Assembly: GCA_029265405.1 (NCBI GenBank)
Contig: JAJUJI010000002.1
Span: forward strand, 1 to 64,000
Length of the DNA stretch: 64,000 nucleotides
Source of the DNA: Clostridiales bacterium
GTDB lineage: Bacteria; Bacillota; Clostridia; Oscillospirales; Oscillospiraceae
Reading direction: 5' to 3'
In this document: piece by piece, positions 25,904-34,918 of the stretch
How positions within the stretch are numbered: position 1 is the first letter of the stretch
Layout: each line of letters opens with the position of its first letter
Program-made: the position numbers and the translations under genes
The notes under the pieces: generated by a model
Database searches by the model: none
The model's input: only the letters and a program-made list of their open reading frames with translations
What the model was told of the DNA's origin: nothing

Positions 25904-27595
25904 ATGAAAATTCGTATTGCAAGAAAAAGCGCCGCCGTCCTGATGATATCGCTTCTGCTCTATCTCGTTTCGCCAGCTCTTCCCGCCGGGGCCGCCGAGG
26001 GCCCGCCGGGCATGGTGCGCATAGGGCTTTACTGGGGTGACAACGCGCTGTCCTCGGCAAATCTGCTAAATTACGTCGGCGGCGGATACCGATTCGGCTA
26101 TTTCGATTCGAACAGGAGCTTTGTAGAGCTTGCCTCCACCGGCGAAAAGGCAATCACGATGCTGAAGGACTGGAGCATGTACCTAAGCGGCGGCAAATAC
26201 TACGACTCCAAACCGAGCTCATCGTATGAGACGATAGGCTGCTACCATATAAGGCTAAATACCGCATACGATACATACGCGGAAGCGGCGGCGGCTGCCC
26301 AGTCCTATTCCGGAGGCTTTGCGGCCTACCATTCGGGAAAATTCTACGTCTGCGCCGGGAGCTACGCAAGCTACGACGAGGCCTGTGCCGATCTGTCTGC
26401 GCGCGGCCTGGACGGGACGGCGATGACAGCGAGCCAGTACTGCGTAACCGTCGTAGCCACCGGCACCACAAAAATACTCTTCCAGTTCGACGGGGGAAAG
26501 GACCGCTCCCTTGGCGTAATGCCCATAGCCGGCGAGGGGGAAAAGGCCCAGACCTGGTTCAAGGGATACAAGTACTACGGCGGCTTCCAGTACGCCAGAC
26601 TGACCGGAGAAAACCTCACGGTTGTAAATTTTATTGATATTGACGATTATATAAAGGGAGTTCTGCCCTATGAAATGAATCCCGAGTGGCCGCTGGAGGC
26701 GCTGAAGGCGCAGGCGGTGGCCGCGAGGACCTATACTGCCGCGAGTCTTGACGGGAAGCATAAGAGCTACGGCTTCGACCTTTGCCCCGAGCCGGACTGC
26801 CAGACCTACAGGGGCACGAACGGCGCTGCGGAGCTCAGCGACAGGGCGGTTGACGAAACGGCCGGGATATACATGACCTACGAAGGCAGGTATGCCCAGA
26901 CCTACTACCATTCCTCCGACGGAGGGGCTACGGAAAACTGCGAAAACGTGTTCAACGAGGCCATACCTTACCTGCGCGGAAAGCTCGACCCTTACGAGCG
27001 GAATGTGGAAACCAAACACGACAGCTGGAGCTATACCTACACGGCTAAGGACATAACCGGCATTTTGCAGCTCAAGGGCTACAAGTGCGGCAACATCGTC
27101 GCCGTGACTCCGGTTTACACGGAGCTGGGGAACATTTACTCGCTTACATTTCTGGACGACAAGGGAGTAAGCTGGACTTTTTCAAAATACAGCGCAGGCT
27201 CCATACTGTACAGCCAGACCTACGGGAAATATACATACAGCCAGCGCTTTACGATAAGAGCTGAAAACGGGGACGCGGACGTGTCTTCCGTTTATGTCAA
27301 CAGCGCCGCAAACCAGATAGAGGATACCTCGGGGCTTTACGCCATAGGAAGCGGAGGAATAGCTGTCCCGATAGGCGGCCTCGGCAAATACTCCGTAGTT
27401 ACGGCTTCCGGAACCGAGACGATAAGCGTCTCGGGCAGCGGAAAGGCCATATATGCCGACAGCTATGTAGTAAGCGGCTCAGGCTGGGGGCATAATGTGG
27501 GCATGAGCCAGTACGGCGCGAAGGCCATGGCCGAAATGGGCTATGGTTACGCCGACATATTGAATTTTTATTTTACCGGGGTGCAAATAGGATGA
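25904..27595 (+). CDS. SpoIID/LytB domain-containing protein
   Basis: This 563-residue exported protein has a signal peptide of about 30 residues ending in AGAA. A SPOR-like region follows (about 105-180, with AYDTYAEAAAAAQSYSGG). The SpoIID/LytB domain occupies about 235-400, with IDDYIKGVLPYEMNPEWPLEALKAQAVAARTY. The C-terminal GWGHNVGMSQYGAKAMAEMGY is the family's terminal block. SpoIID is a lytic transglycosylase needed for engulfment. This protein is longer than SpoIID (about 330 residues) and lacks an adjacent spoIIQ, so it may be a LytB-like amidase enhancer or a paralogue. An exact 0A box lies upstream. Confidence 0.85.
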   Translation: MKIRIARKSAAVLMISLLLYLVSPALPAGAAEGPPGMVRIGLYWGDNALSSANLLNYVGGGYRFGYFDSNRSFVELASTGEKAITMLKDWSMYLSGGKYYDSKPSSSYETIGCYHIRLNTAYDTYAEAAAAAQSYSGGFAAYHSGKFYVCAGSYASYDEACADLSARGLDGTAMTASQYCVTVVATGTTKILFQFDGGKDRSLGVMPIAGEGEKAQTWFKGYKYYGGFQYARLTGENLTVVNFIDIDDYIKGVLPYEMNPEWPLEALKAQAVAARTYTAASLDGKHKSYGFDLCPEPDCQTYRGTNGAAELSDRAVDETAGIYMTYEGRYAQTYYHSSDGGATENCENVFNEAIPYLRGKLDPYERNVETKHDSWSYTYTAKDITGILQLKGYKCGNIVAVTPVYTELGNIYSLTFLDDKGVSWTFSKYSAGSILYSQTYGKYTYSQRFTIRAENGDADVSSVYVNSAANQIEDTSGLYAIGSGGIAVPIGGLGKYSVVTASGTETISVSGSGKAIYADSYVVSGSGWGHNVGMSQYGAKAMAEMGYGYADILNFYFTGVQIG

Positions 27596-27645
27596 AGGCT
27601 CCGCGGCCGCGTTATTTAATTTATTTTGATTAAGGCAATAAACGG

Positions 27646-28668
27646 ATGAAAACAAGCGATTTCAACTATTATCTGCCAGAGGAGCTGATTGCTCAGACGC
27701 CGCTTGAAAAGCGCGACGCCTCGCGCCTTATGCTGCTGCAAAAGGACGGGGGCGGCATAAGCCACGGCGTTTTCTCGGACCTGCCCCGCTATTTGAAGCC
27801 GGGCGACTGCGTGGTTTTCAACGATTCGCGCGTAATTCCGGCCCGGCTTTTCGGCAGGCGCAAAAGCGGCGGGGCCGTCGAGGTCCTGCTGCTGACCGAC
27901 AAGGGCGGAGGCGTCTGGGAGTGCCTCACCCGGCCCGGCAGAAAAACGCCGGCGGGCACGGAGCTGGTTTTCGGGGAAGGCGAGCTGAGGGCCCGAGTTG
28001 AGGGAGCGGCGGCGGACGGAAACAGGCTCATACGCTTTCAATACGAGGGCATTTTCCTGGAGCTGCTGGAAAAGCTTGGCAAAATGCCGCTGCCGCCTTA
28101 TATAAAAGAAGAGCTTAAGGATTCCGAACGGTATCAGACGGTCTATTCGAGAAACATAGGCTCCGCCGCAGCGCCCACGGCGGGCCTGCATTTTACCCCC
28201 GAGCTGCTCGACAGGCTTAAGGGAATGGGCGTGGAGCTTGAATTCATTACGCTGCACGTGGGGCTGGGCACCTTTCGCCCGGTAAAGGCCGAAGAAATCG
28301 AGGACCATGAGATGCACGCGGAATACTGTGTTATAGGCCGGGAAGCCGCGGAAAACATAAACAGGGCCAAAAGGGAGGGCCGCAGGATCATAGCCTGCGG
28401 GACGACCTCGTGCAGGACGCTTGAGGCCGTTGCCGACGGCGGCGGCTTTGTCCGCGAGTATTCCGGCTGGGTGAATATATTCATCTATCCCGGCTACAGC
28501 TTCAAATGCGCAGACGGGCTGATAACGAATTTTCATCTCCCTCAAAGCACTCTGCTCATGCTGGTTTCGGCCCTGGCGGGCAGGGAAAACGTCCTGCGGG
28601 CGTATGAAGAAGCGGTCAGGGAGCGCTACAGGTTTTTCAGCTTTGGCGACGCCATGCTGATATTATGA
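27646..28668 (+). CDS. queA: tRNA preQ1(34) S-adenosylmethionine ribosyltransferase-isomerase
   Basis: This 340-residue QueA transfers and isomerises the ribosyl group of SAM onto preQ1 in tRNA to give epoxyqueuosine. The N-terminal [13 protein letters not shown], the [11 protein letters not shown] block and the C-terminal [19 protein letters not shown] block are all present. It is followed 43 bases later by tgt, which supplies its tRNA substrate, so the pair forms the late queuosine operon. Confidence 0.96.
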   Translation: MKTSDFNYYLPEELIAQTPLEKRDASRLMLLQKDGGGISHGVFSDLPRYLKPGDCVVFNDSRVIPARLFGRRKSGGAVEVLLLTDKGGGVWECLTRPGRKTPAGTELVFGEGELRARVEGAAADGNRLIRFQYEGIFLELLEKLGKMPLPPYIKEELKDSERYQTVYSRNIGSAAAPTAGLHFTPELLDRLKGMGVELEFITLHVGLGTFRPVKAEEIEDHEMHAEYCVIGREAAENINRAKREGRRIIACGTTSCRTLEAVADGGGFVREYSGWVNIFIYPGYSFKCADGLITNFHLPQSTLLMLVSALAGRENVLRAYEEAVRERYRFFSFGDAMLIL

Positions 28669-28711
28669 AGGCCGCCATCCTTCGGGCGGGAAAGGAACGA
28701 TTCCGCAGCAA

Positions 28712-29842
28712 ATGTCTTTCAAGCTTTTGAAAACGGAAAACAGGGCCCGGCGCGGCTGCTTTGAAACGCCGCACGGGCAGATACAGACGCCGGTATTTAT
28801 GAACGTGGGAACGCAGGCGGCCATCAAGGGCGGTCTTTCATCGGAGGATCTGGAGCGGATAGGCTGCCAGGTTGAGCTTTCAAACACCTATCATCTGCAT
28901 CTCAGGCCCGGCGAGCAGACCGTCAGGCGCTTAGGCGGCCTGCACGGCTTCATGGACTGGAACAGGCCCATACTGACCGACAGCGGCGGCTTTCAGATAT
29001 ATTCGCTTGCCAAGCTGCGCAAAATAAAGGAAGAGGGCGTCTATTTCAGCTCCCATATAGACGGCCGGAAAATATTCATGTCGCCGGAGGACAGCATGCG
29101 CATACAGTCGGCCCTGGGTTCGGATATAGCCATGGCCTTCGACGAATGCGTCGGCATACCGGCAGAATACTCCTACACGGCGGAGTCCTGCGGGCGCACC
29201 CTCCGCTGGCTGGCGCGCTGCAAGGCGGAGCTTGACAGGCTGAACCGGCTTGAGGATACGGTTAACCGGGGGCAATGCCTGTTCGGCATAAACCAGGGCG
29301 CGGTGTTCAAGGACCTGCGTCTTGGCCATATGGAGCGCATAGCGGAGCTTGACCTGCCGGGCTACGCGGTAGGGGGGCTGGCGGTGGGCGAAAGCACCGA
29401 GGAGATGTACGAGATACTCGACACGCTGGTTCCCCATATGCCGGCCGATAAGCCGCGCTACCTTATGGGCGTCGGCACCCCTGAAAACATAGTCGAGGGG
29501 GTATACAGGGGGATTGATTTTTTCGATTGCGTCATGCCGGCAAGAAACGGAAGACACGGGCGCATGTACACCTCGGAGGGCGTGCTGAACCTTAAAAACG
29601 AAAAATATGCCATGGACGGAAGGCCCATAGAGGAGAGCTGCGGCTGTCCCGTTTGCGCGCGCTACTCGAGAGCCTATCTTCGCCACTTGTTTAAGGCGGA
29701 GGAGGTTCTTGCCCTGCGCCTGGGCGTCATGCACAACCTGTGGTACTACAACAAGCTCATGGAGGATATCCGCCAGGCGCTTGAGGAAGGCCGCTTCGAG
29801 GCTTTCCGCAGGGAGTTTTACGCTAAGCGCTCCCAAGCCTGA
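28712..29842 (+). CDS. tgt: queuine/preQ1 tRNA-ribosyltransferase
   Basis: This 376-residue Tgt exchanges guanine 34 for preQ1 in GU(N) anticodons. The catalytic region TDSGGFQIYSL, the second Asp region (FDCVMPARNGRHG) and the zinc site with CGCPVC and the following His are visible. The length is normal. It forms an operon with queA, and a weak hairpin follows. Confidence 0.96.
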   Translation: MSFKLLKTENRARRGCFETPHGQIQTPVFMNVGTQAAIKGGLSSEDLERIGCQVELSNTYHLHLRPGEQTVRRLGGLHGFMDWNRPILTDSGGFQIYSLAKLRKIKEEGVYFSSHIDGRKIFMSPEDSMRIQSALGSDIAMAFDECVGIPAEYSYTAESCGRTLRWLARCKAELDRLNRLEDTVNRGQCLFGINQGAVFKDLRLGHMERIAELDLPGYAVGGLAVGESTEEMYEILDTLVPHMPADKPRYLMGVGTPENIVEGVYRGIDFFDCVMPARNGRHGRMYTSEGVLNLKNEKYAMDGRPIEESCGCPVCARYSRAYLRHLFKAEEVLALRLGVMHNLWYYNKLMEDIRQALEEGRFEAFRREFYAKRSQA

Positions 29843-29868
29843 CGCGGCGGAGGGGCGAAGCCGCGTTT
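29842..29868 (+). terminator. weak terminator after tgt
   Basis: ACGCGGC (29842-29848) pairs with GCCGCGT (29860-29866) right after the tgt stop and is followed by TTT. The stem is short, so leakage into yajC is possible. Confidence 0.4.
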
Positions 29869-29879
29869 AGCAAAAAAGA

Positions 29880-29909
29880 TTGACAATTTTATCTTATTGA
29901 GTATATAAT
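29880..29909 (+). promoter_or_regulatory. predicted strong sigma-A promoter of yajC
   Basis: A perfect TTGACA (29880-29885) and a perfect TATAAT (29904-29909) are separated by 18 bases, in an AT-rich surround. The yajC start lies about 28 bases downstream. Confidence 0.75.
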
Positions 29910-29936
29910 TACCCTAATTTGTACGGAGGTGCCTTG

Positions 29937-30206
29937 ATGGAGTATTCAAGCATAATAATATTCGTGGTCCTTATAGGCGTTTTTTATTTCTTCCTTATCC
30001 GGCCGGAAAACAAGAAGAAAAAGAAGATAGCCGAAATGAGAAATTCACTTACGGTCGGGGACGAGATAACGACGATAGGCGGCATGATAGGCAAGATAGT
30101 GTCGATAAAGGACGATACGATTACCTTTGAAACCGGCGAGGACAGGGTGCGCATACAGGTTATGCGCTGGGCCATATCAAACACGGGACACGATACCCAA
30201 GGCTAA
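29937..30206 (+). CDS. yajC: preprotein translocase subunit YajC
   Basis: This 89-residue YajC has one N-terminal transmembrane helix (about residues 4-21) ending in the conserved FFLIRPENKKKKK junction. A small cytoplasmic beta domain follows with the VGDEITTIGGMIGKI motif. YajC is an accessory part of the SecDF-YajC complex. GGAGG lies seven bases before ATG 29937. Confidence 0.94.
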   Translation: MEYSSIIIFVVLIGVFYFFLIRPENKKKKKIAEMRNSLTVGDEITTIGGMIGKIVSIKDDTITFETGEDRVRIQVMRWAISNTGHDTQG

Positions 30207-30230
30207 CAATAGGACCGGCAATGCTTTAAA

Positions 30231-30274
30231 GACGGCGCGGCGGCTGCTCAGGCTGCCTGCGCCGTCGCTTTATT
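30231..30274 (+). terminator. hairpin between yajC and the TIGR04086 membrane protein gene
   Basis: GACGGCGC (30231-30238) pairs with GCGCCGTC (30259-30266), with inner GGC/GCC pairings, followed by GCTTTATTTGCTTT. It may terminate part of the yajC transcript and lower expression of the downstream gene. Confidence 0.55.
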
Positions 30275-30365
30275 TGCTTTGGCAACCATGCGGACATATT
30301 CGGGCTCTCGGGAAGCATATCTATTATTTGGAAGCGTATGCGGCGCTGAAAGGAGAGTATGTCCA

Positions 30366-30764
30366 ATGAAAAAAGCTGTCAGACGCGAAAGAGGGCCGAT
30401 AGGCAGAACCGCTTCGGGGCTTGCCGCGGCTTACGCGGTTATTTTTGTTTTGCTTGTTGCGGCTGCCGCTTTGACTGTAAAAGGGACCCTGGCCGAGTCG
30501 GCCATGAAGCCGGCGGCTGCGGCGGCTTGCTTTGCCGGCGGTCTTGCGGGGGGGCTGGCGGCCGTCAGAGGAGCGGCAGGCAAACGCCTGGCGCACGCAT
30601 TGTGCTCGGGAGGAATCATGCTGGCGACGATGCTCCTGGCGGGGCTTGCTATGCCGGGCGGGCAGGGCTTATCCCCGGCTTTTTTGGTCAACGCCGGAGC
30701 TGCCGCGGCCGGCTATATTCTGGTCGGCATGACGGCGGGCAAAAGGGCGCGCAAGAGGCGCTGA
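30366..30764 (+). CDS. TIGR04086-type small membrane protein
   Basis: This 132-residue protein has four predicted membrane helices and basic ends (KKAVRRERG at the start, KRARKRR at the end). It fits the TIGR04086 family, often found after yajC in Clostridia and near the SCIFF peptide gene. I looked for the Cys-rich SCIFF peptide nearby and did not find it. GGAGAG precedes ATG 30366. Function unknown. Confidence 0.7.
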   Translation: MKKAVRRERGPIGRTASGLAAAYAVIFVLLVAAAALTVKGTLAESAMKPAAAAACFAGGLAGGLAAVRGAAGKRLAHALCSGGIMLATMLLAGLAMPGGQGLSPAFLVNAGAAAAGYILVGMTAGKRARKRR

Positions 30765-30786
30765 TTACTGAAAGTAATATCGCCGA

Positions 30787-30925
30787 GTTAACATAAATAC
30801 CGGCACATAATCAAGATGTGGTGAGCCATTAAAACAAGCCCCACAAAATGTTGCAGAATAGCTGGCGTATTAGTAAAACCTAAAATAGCCGCCGCATGGG
30901 GTTAACATAAATATGTTTACATAAT
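30787..30925 (+). repeat. pair of 25-base imperfect direct repeats upstream of spoIIM
   Basis: GTTAACATAAATA-N5-ACATAAT occurs at 30787-30811 and again at 30901-30925, identical outside the five-base centre. The repeats are 114 bases apart in an otherwise empty stretch of about 340 bases between the TIGR04086-type gene and spoIIM. They may be duplicated operator sites or the ends of a small inserted element. Confidence 0.6.
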
Positions 30926-30969
30926 AATTAGGCATAATATACAAATTTTATGAAATTTTCTTTTTTTTC

Positions 30970-30998
30970 TTGATTAACTCCGGCTCTTGTAATATATT
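30970..30998 (+). promoter_or_regulatory. predicted sigma-A-like promoter of spoIIM-xerD
   Basis: TTGATT (30970-30975) is followed after 17 bases by TATATT (30993-30998), about 110 bases before the spoIIM start. Confidence 0.45.
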
Positions 30999-31108
30999 AA
31001 TCCTACGCAAATTTACCGGAATTTAAAGCCGCCGTACGTCATAGTAATAAGCAGGGCGGCGCCGGCGCGACGCGCGGCGTGCCCGCTGCGAGGGCGGAGG
31101 TGGCGCGC

Positions 31109-31696
31109 GTGGGCGGTTACGGCGCAAATTACGGCAATTTTGGAAAAGAGCGGGGCGGCTTCATATGTTCCCTGCTATTTCTTTCGGGAGGCATTTTAGG
31201 CGGCATATCGGGAAAGCTTATTTCACAAGGCTCAGCCCGCCAAATAAAGGACGGGCTTGAGTTTATCCTTTCCGGTGGAGAGCCGAACCTTTCCACCGTC
31301 TTGCTGGACAATTTCATGTTGCCGCTTCTTTCCCTTTTCCTTGCAACGTCGGTAATAGGCTGGCTGCTGGCTCCGCTGGTGGTCGCGGCGCGGGGCTATA
31401 TGCTGGGCTGGGCGATAAGCTCGGCCGTCAGCGCCGCAGGGGCCGGCATAGGCGTGTACATATATTACGGGTTGCCGGCTTTGGTGACGGTGCCCTGTCT
31501 GATTTGCTTGACGGCTTCGTCCATGAGTATTTCGAGAGGCATATCGGATGTGCTTTCGCAGCGCAGGAGATCGACGCCCGGCTCGACAAAGGCGGACGGG
31601 AGCGGCCGTCAGACGGCGGCCTGCCTGATTTTGCTGCTGGCGGTATCCGTGGCGCAGACATATTTGATGCCGACGCTTTTAAAAATGCTGCAATGA
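31109..31696 (+). CDS. spoIIM: stage II sporulation protein M (SpoIIM family)
   Basis: This membrane protein of about 195 residues has five or so hydrophobic segments, typical of SpoIIM, which forms the DMP engulfment machine with SpoIID and SpoIIP. Short length, composition and position directly upstream of xerD all match B. subtilis spoIIM-ripX. I chose GTG 31109 because GGAGG lies eight bases upstream; a GTG at 31079 would add ten residues and has no such site. Sequence conservation in this family is low, so the call leans partly on synteny. Confidence 0.75.
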   Translation: MGGYGANYGNFGKERGGFICSLLFLSGGILGGISGKLISQGSARQIKDGLEFILSGGEPNLSTVLLDNFMLPLLSLFLATSVIGWLLAPLVVAARGYMLGWAISSAVSAAGAGIGVYIYYGLPALVTVPCLICLTASSMSISRGISDVLSQRRRSTPGSTKADGSGRQTAACLILLLAVSVAQTYLMPTLLKMLQ

Positions 31697-31721
31697 CGGC
31701 TATTGATGGGAGGAAAGATGC

Positions 31722-32615
31722 TTGTCCACCATGACGCAGTATATTCTTGAATTTGAGAGCTATCTTAAGGAAGAGAAGCAGGTTTCCTCAAATACGCTTG
31801 TATCCTACATGCGGGACATAAACCAGTTTTTCGAGTGGCTGGGCCTGCGCGGAGAAAAGGCCATAGCGGATATCGCGCAGAAGGATATTGAGGATTATGT
31901 AGCCAAGCTGAGGAATTCCGGGAAATCGACGGCGACGCTGTCGCGCTGCGCCGCCTCGTTAAAATGCTTCTTTGCAAAGGCAATGGAAAGCGGAGCGATA
32001 AAAAAGAACCCCGCCGCCAAGGTAAATCTGGACAAGCAGTCGAGGAAGCTGCCACAGGTGCTCACAAGCAAGGAGGTGGAGCTTTTTCTTGAGCAGCCAG
32101 ACACGACCGACGCGAAGGGGATCAGGGACAAGGCCATGCTTGAGCTGCTTTATGCCACGGGCATCCGCGTAACGGAGCTTATCTCGCTTAACTGCTCCGA
32201 CATAAATATGGCCGTCGGCATTATATGCTGCCGCAGCGCCGACAAGGAGCGAGTCATCCCCATGTACTCAGTGGCGATAAAGGCCCTTCAGGACTACATG
32301 GAAAACGTACGCCCGCTCATGATAGCCGACGAGGACGAGGAAGCGCTGTTTGTAAACGTGAACGGAAGCCGCATGTCCAGGCAGGGCTTCTGGAAAATAG
32401 TCAAGGCCTATCAGAAGAAGGCCAACATAAAAAAAGAAATCACGCCTCATACCCTGCGCCATTCCTTCGCCGCGCACCTGCTAGAAAACGGGGCGGATAT
32501 CCGGGCTATACAGGAAATGCTTGGACATGCCGACATATCCTCCACCCAGATATATACCAAGGTCGTCAAGAAGCAGCTCAAGGACGTGTACAACAAGGCG
32601 CATCCGCGCGCCTGA
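31722..32615 (+). CDS. xerD: tyrosine recombinase XerD
   Basis: This 297-residue site-specific recombinase resolves chromosome dimers at dif. It has an N-terminal SAM-like core-binding domain (about 1-90) and a catalytic domain with Arg in TGIRVTEL, HTLRHSFA, LGHADISST and the nucleophilic Tyr in IYTKV. TTG 31722 is favoured by GGGAGG at eight bases; ATG 31731 is the alternative. It follows spoIIM as in Bacillus. Confidence 0.93.
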   Translation: MSTMTQYILEFESYLKEEKQVSSNTLVSYMRDINQFFEWLGLRGEKAIADIAQKDIEDYVAKLRNSGKSTATLSRCAASLKCFFAKAMESGAIKKNPAAKVNLDKQSRKLPQVLTSKEVELFLEQPDTTDAKGIRDKAMLELLYATGIRVTELISLNCSDINMAVGIICCRSADKERVIPMYSVAIKALQDYMENVRPLMIADEDEEALFVNVNGSRMSRQGFWKIVKAYQKKANIKKEITPHTLRHSFAAHLLENGADIRAIQEMLGHADISSTQIYTKVVKKQLKDVYNKAHPRA

Positions 32616-32687
32616 TAATATCATTCCGAAAAACGCCAGCGCATAGGCGGCGGAACGTCTGTTGAGGCCGGCCATAAGGAGACATAG

Positions 32688-33596
32688 ATGAGCATATTCA
32701 GACCCTACGCTTCGATGAACAGGCAAAGGCCGGACTTACCGGAGGGCGCTCCGGTAAAAAACGGCTTTTTTCGTTTTTGGGAGCTTTATTTCAGGAAATT
32801 TTGGCGCTTCATTACTTTCAACATTTTTTATTTTCTGATAACCCTGCCCATGCTGGCTTATGTTTTTTATACGATAAACGGTTATTTTGCGGACAGGCCG
32901 GAAATAACCGGCGGCGAAATAGTTTTGGCGGGAATAGGCTTTCTTGTTTCGATGTTTGATTTCGTCCCGCAATGGCTTTACGTTCCTCTGCTGGTCTTGT
33001 CGGCGCTGCTTTACGGGCCGGCGACAATGGGACTGACATATGTATTCAGAAATTTTTCCCGCGAGGAGCATGCCTGGACATCGGATTTCTTCAGCCGCGC
33101 TTTGTCCAATTTCAGGCAGGGCCTGTTTTTCGGACTGGCAGATATAACGGTAGTCTGCCTGCTTGTCAGCGGCATGTTCGGCAATAAAGCCTTGGCGGGC
33201 GGAAGCTTCGGCTACGGCCTTTCGGCGGTACTGTCGGCGCTGTGCGTTCTGGCCTTGATAGTATGGCTTTTCATGCGCCACTACACGTATATGACTGCGG
33301 TAACGGTAAATCTCAGCGTGTTTGCCATACTGAAAAATTCATGGCTTTTTGTGGTCCTCGGCTTCGGGCGCAATGTGCTGAGCGGGCTGGTTACGCTTGC
33401 GGCGGCGGTGCTGTGCTTTCTCCTCGCCCCGCTTATAACTGTAATCGCGCTGCCGCTGTTCTATTATTCGTTTACCTGGTTTTGCACGGTCTTTGCCTGT
33501 TACCCGGTGATTAAAAAATACATCATTGTTCCCGCCCTGGAGGCAGAGAAAGCCAAAGCAGAAGCGCCCGAGCGGCGGGACGAAGGCTCAAATTAG
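32688..33596 (+). CDS. DUF624 (YesL-like) membrane protein
   Basis: This 302-residue polytopic protein has about five or six hydrophobic segments between residues 38 and 270 and a charged C-terminal tail. The FWELYFRKFWRFITFN start and GLTYVFRNFSREEHAWTSDFF loop fit the DUF624/YesL family, often found near carbohydrate ABC transporters. No transporter is adjacent here. AGGAGA lies before the ATG. A long hairpin follows. Confidence 0.8.
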   Translation: MSIFRPYASMNRQRPDLPEGAPVKNGFFRFWELYFRKFWRFITFNIFYFLITLPMLAYVFYTINGYFADRPEITGGEIVLAGIGFLVSMFDFVPQWLYVPLLVLSALLYGPATMGLTYVFRNFSREEHAWTSDFFSRALSNFRQGLFFGLADITVVCLLVSGMFGNKALAGGSFGYGLSAVLSALCVLALIVWLFMRHYTYMTAVTVNLSVFAILKNSWLFVVLGFGRNVLSGLVTLAAAVLCFLLAPLITVIALPLFYYSFTWFCTVFACYPVIKKYIIVPALEAEKAKAEAPERRDEGSN

Positions 33597-33607
33597 AGCT
33601 TCTTATG

Positions 33608-33643
33608 GATTCGCGGGTCGGGCAGCTGCCCGGCCTGCGAATC
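33608..33643 (+). terminator. long stem-loop after the DUF624 gene
   Basis: A 36-base, nearly perfectly self-complementary sequence forms a 17-bp stem with only G-U wobbles. It lies 12 bases after the stop. There is no U-run, so it may act as a factor-dependent terminator or mRNA 3'-end protector. Confidence 0.5.
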
Positions 33644-33670
33644 TATGTTCGCTTTATATGCTCAAGACTG

Positions 33671-33699
33671 TTGTAACGGCGCGGCATATATGGTAAAAT
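33671..33699 (+). promoter_or_regulatory. predicted sigma-A promoter of ruvCAB
   Basis: TTGTAA (33671-33676) and TAAAAT (33694-33699) are 17 bases apart. The leader then holds a GC-rich hairpin (CGCCGCCG at 33725 with CGGCGGCG at 33742). I saw no SOS box here, although ruvAB is SOS-controlled in some bacteria. Confidence 0.5.
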
Positions 33700-33766
33700 C
33701 GCATAGCTGGCGGATATGTAATCACGCCGCCGCCCTTACGACGGCGGCGGGCGGGAAAGGATATAT

Positions 33767-34285
33767 ATGGTCATACTTGGCCTTGACCCCGGCATAGCAA
33801 CGGTAGGCTTCGGAGTTGTCCGGGCCGACGGAGGGCGTTTTGAAGCCGCCGGCTACGGGGCGATAAGGACGCAGGCCGGAGCGCCGCTGCCGGAGCGACT
33901 TGAGGATATCTACGGCGACATGGAGAGGCTTTTGGAGGCTTACGCCCCGGAAGCTGTGGCGGTGGAGGAGCTTTTTTTCAACACAAATCACAAAACGGCT
34001 ATTTCCGTAGCTCAGGGAAGGGGCGTAATCCTGCTTGCCTGCAGAAAAAGGGGAGTTCCGGTATATGAGTACACGCCCCTGCAGGTCAAGCAGGCCGTGG
34101 CCGGGTACGGCAGGGCGGAAAAAAGGCAGGTTATGGACATGGTGAAAAGGCTTTTGAGGCTGGACGAAATACCCAGGCCGGACGACGCGGCGGACGCCCT
34201 TGCCATCGCTCTGTGCCACGGCAGGGCGGCTACTTCTCTGCTATTCGGCTTGGGAGGAGAAAAAAAGAGATGTTCTACTATTTAA
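33767..34285 (+). CDS. ruvC: Holliday junction endodeoxyribonuclease RuvC
   Basis: This 172-residue RNase-H-fold resolvase cuts Holliday junctions. The acidic residues are visible in GLDPGIATVGFG (Asp7), VEELFF (Glu near 66) and PDDAADALA (Asp pair near 141). Presence of RuvC rather than RecU fits Clostridia. It is first in ruvCAB, and its 3' end overlaps ruvA by 16 bases. Confidence 0.95.
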   Translation: MVILGLDPGIATVGFGVVRADGGRFEAAGYGAIRTQAGAPLPERLEDIYGDMERLLEAYAPEAVAVEELFFNTNHKTAISVAQGRGVILLACRKRGVPVYEYTPLQVKQAVAGYGRAEKRQVMDMVKRLLRLDEIPRPDDAADALAIALCHGRAATSLLFGLGGEKKRCSTI

Positions 34286-34872
34286 GCGGCACGGTCGCGG
34301 CGCTTGAGCCATATATGGCGGTGCTGGACGTCCACGGGGCGGGCTATGCCTGCGCGACGTCCATGAAAAGCCTTTCGGAGCTGAAGCTCGGCGAGAAAGC
34401 TAAGCTCTACACCTACTGCTACATAAGGGAGGACGCGTTCGACATATACGGTTTTGCCACGCAAAGGGAGCTGAACAGCTTTAAAATGCTGCTCGGGATT
34501 TCCGGCGTTGGTCCGAAGGCCGCCCTTTCGATACTCTCGTCCAGCACGCCCGAGGAGCTCGCTCTGGCCGTGATGGAGGGCAACGAAAAAGCCCTTACCG
34601 TGGCGCAGGGGATAGGAAAGAAGCTGGCGCAGAGGATAATACTTGAGCTCAAGGACAAGGTCAGCCGCGAAGTTCTCTCCGCCGGCGCGGCGACGGGCGC
34701 CGGAACGGGAGCGGCCGGAGCCCAGGGCTCAAAGGCCTCCGATATAGCCGCAGCCCTGGCGGTCCTCGGCTACAGCGCCGGCGAAATAGGGGCCGCCCTG
34801 AAAAAGACGGATCTGGACTCGCTGACGGTGGAGGAAGCCATCCGCGAGATACTGAGAAATTCTTTGAAATAG
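34270..34872 (+). CDS. ruvA: Holliday junction branch migration protein RuvA
   Basis: This 200-residue RuvA has an N-terminal OB fold (residues 1-62), two helix-hairpin-helix motifs (including LLGISGVGPKAALSIL and QGIGKKLAQRIILELKDK) and a C-terminal domain III after an Ala/Gly-rich linker (about 138-155). ATG 34270 lies inside the end of ruvC and has GGAGGA upstream. It forms the junction-binding tetramer that recruits RuvB. Confidence 0.95.
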   Translation: MFYYLSGTVAALEPYMAVLDVHGAGYACATSMKSLSELKLGEKAKLYTYCYIREDAFDIYGFATQRELNSFKMLLGISGVGPKAALSILSSSTPEELALAVMEGNEKALTVAQGIGKKLAQRIILELKDKVSREVLSAGAATGAGTGAAGAQGSKASDIAAALAVLGYSAGEIGAALKKTDLDSLTVEEAIREILRNSLK

Positions 34873-34918
34873 CCTTAAGGCTGAAAAATAAGCGCTTAAT
34901 TGCTGAAGGGTACATGTT

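Noticed and set aside
30765-31108. SCIFF peptide gene expected near a yajC/TIGR04086 pair
   Set aside because: No short Cys-rich frame with the SCIFF cysteine pattern is present on either strand.
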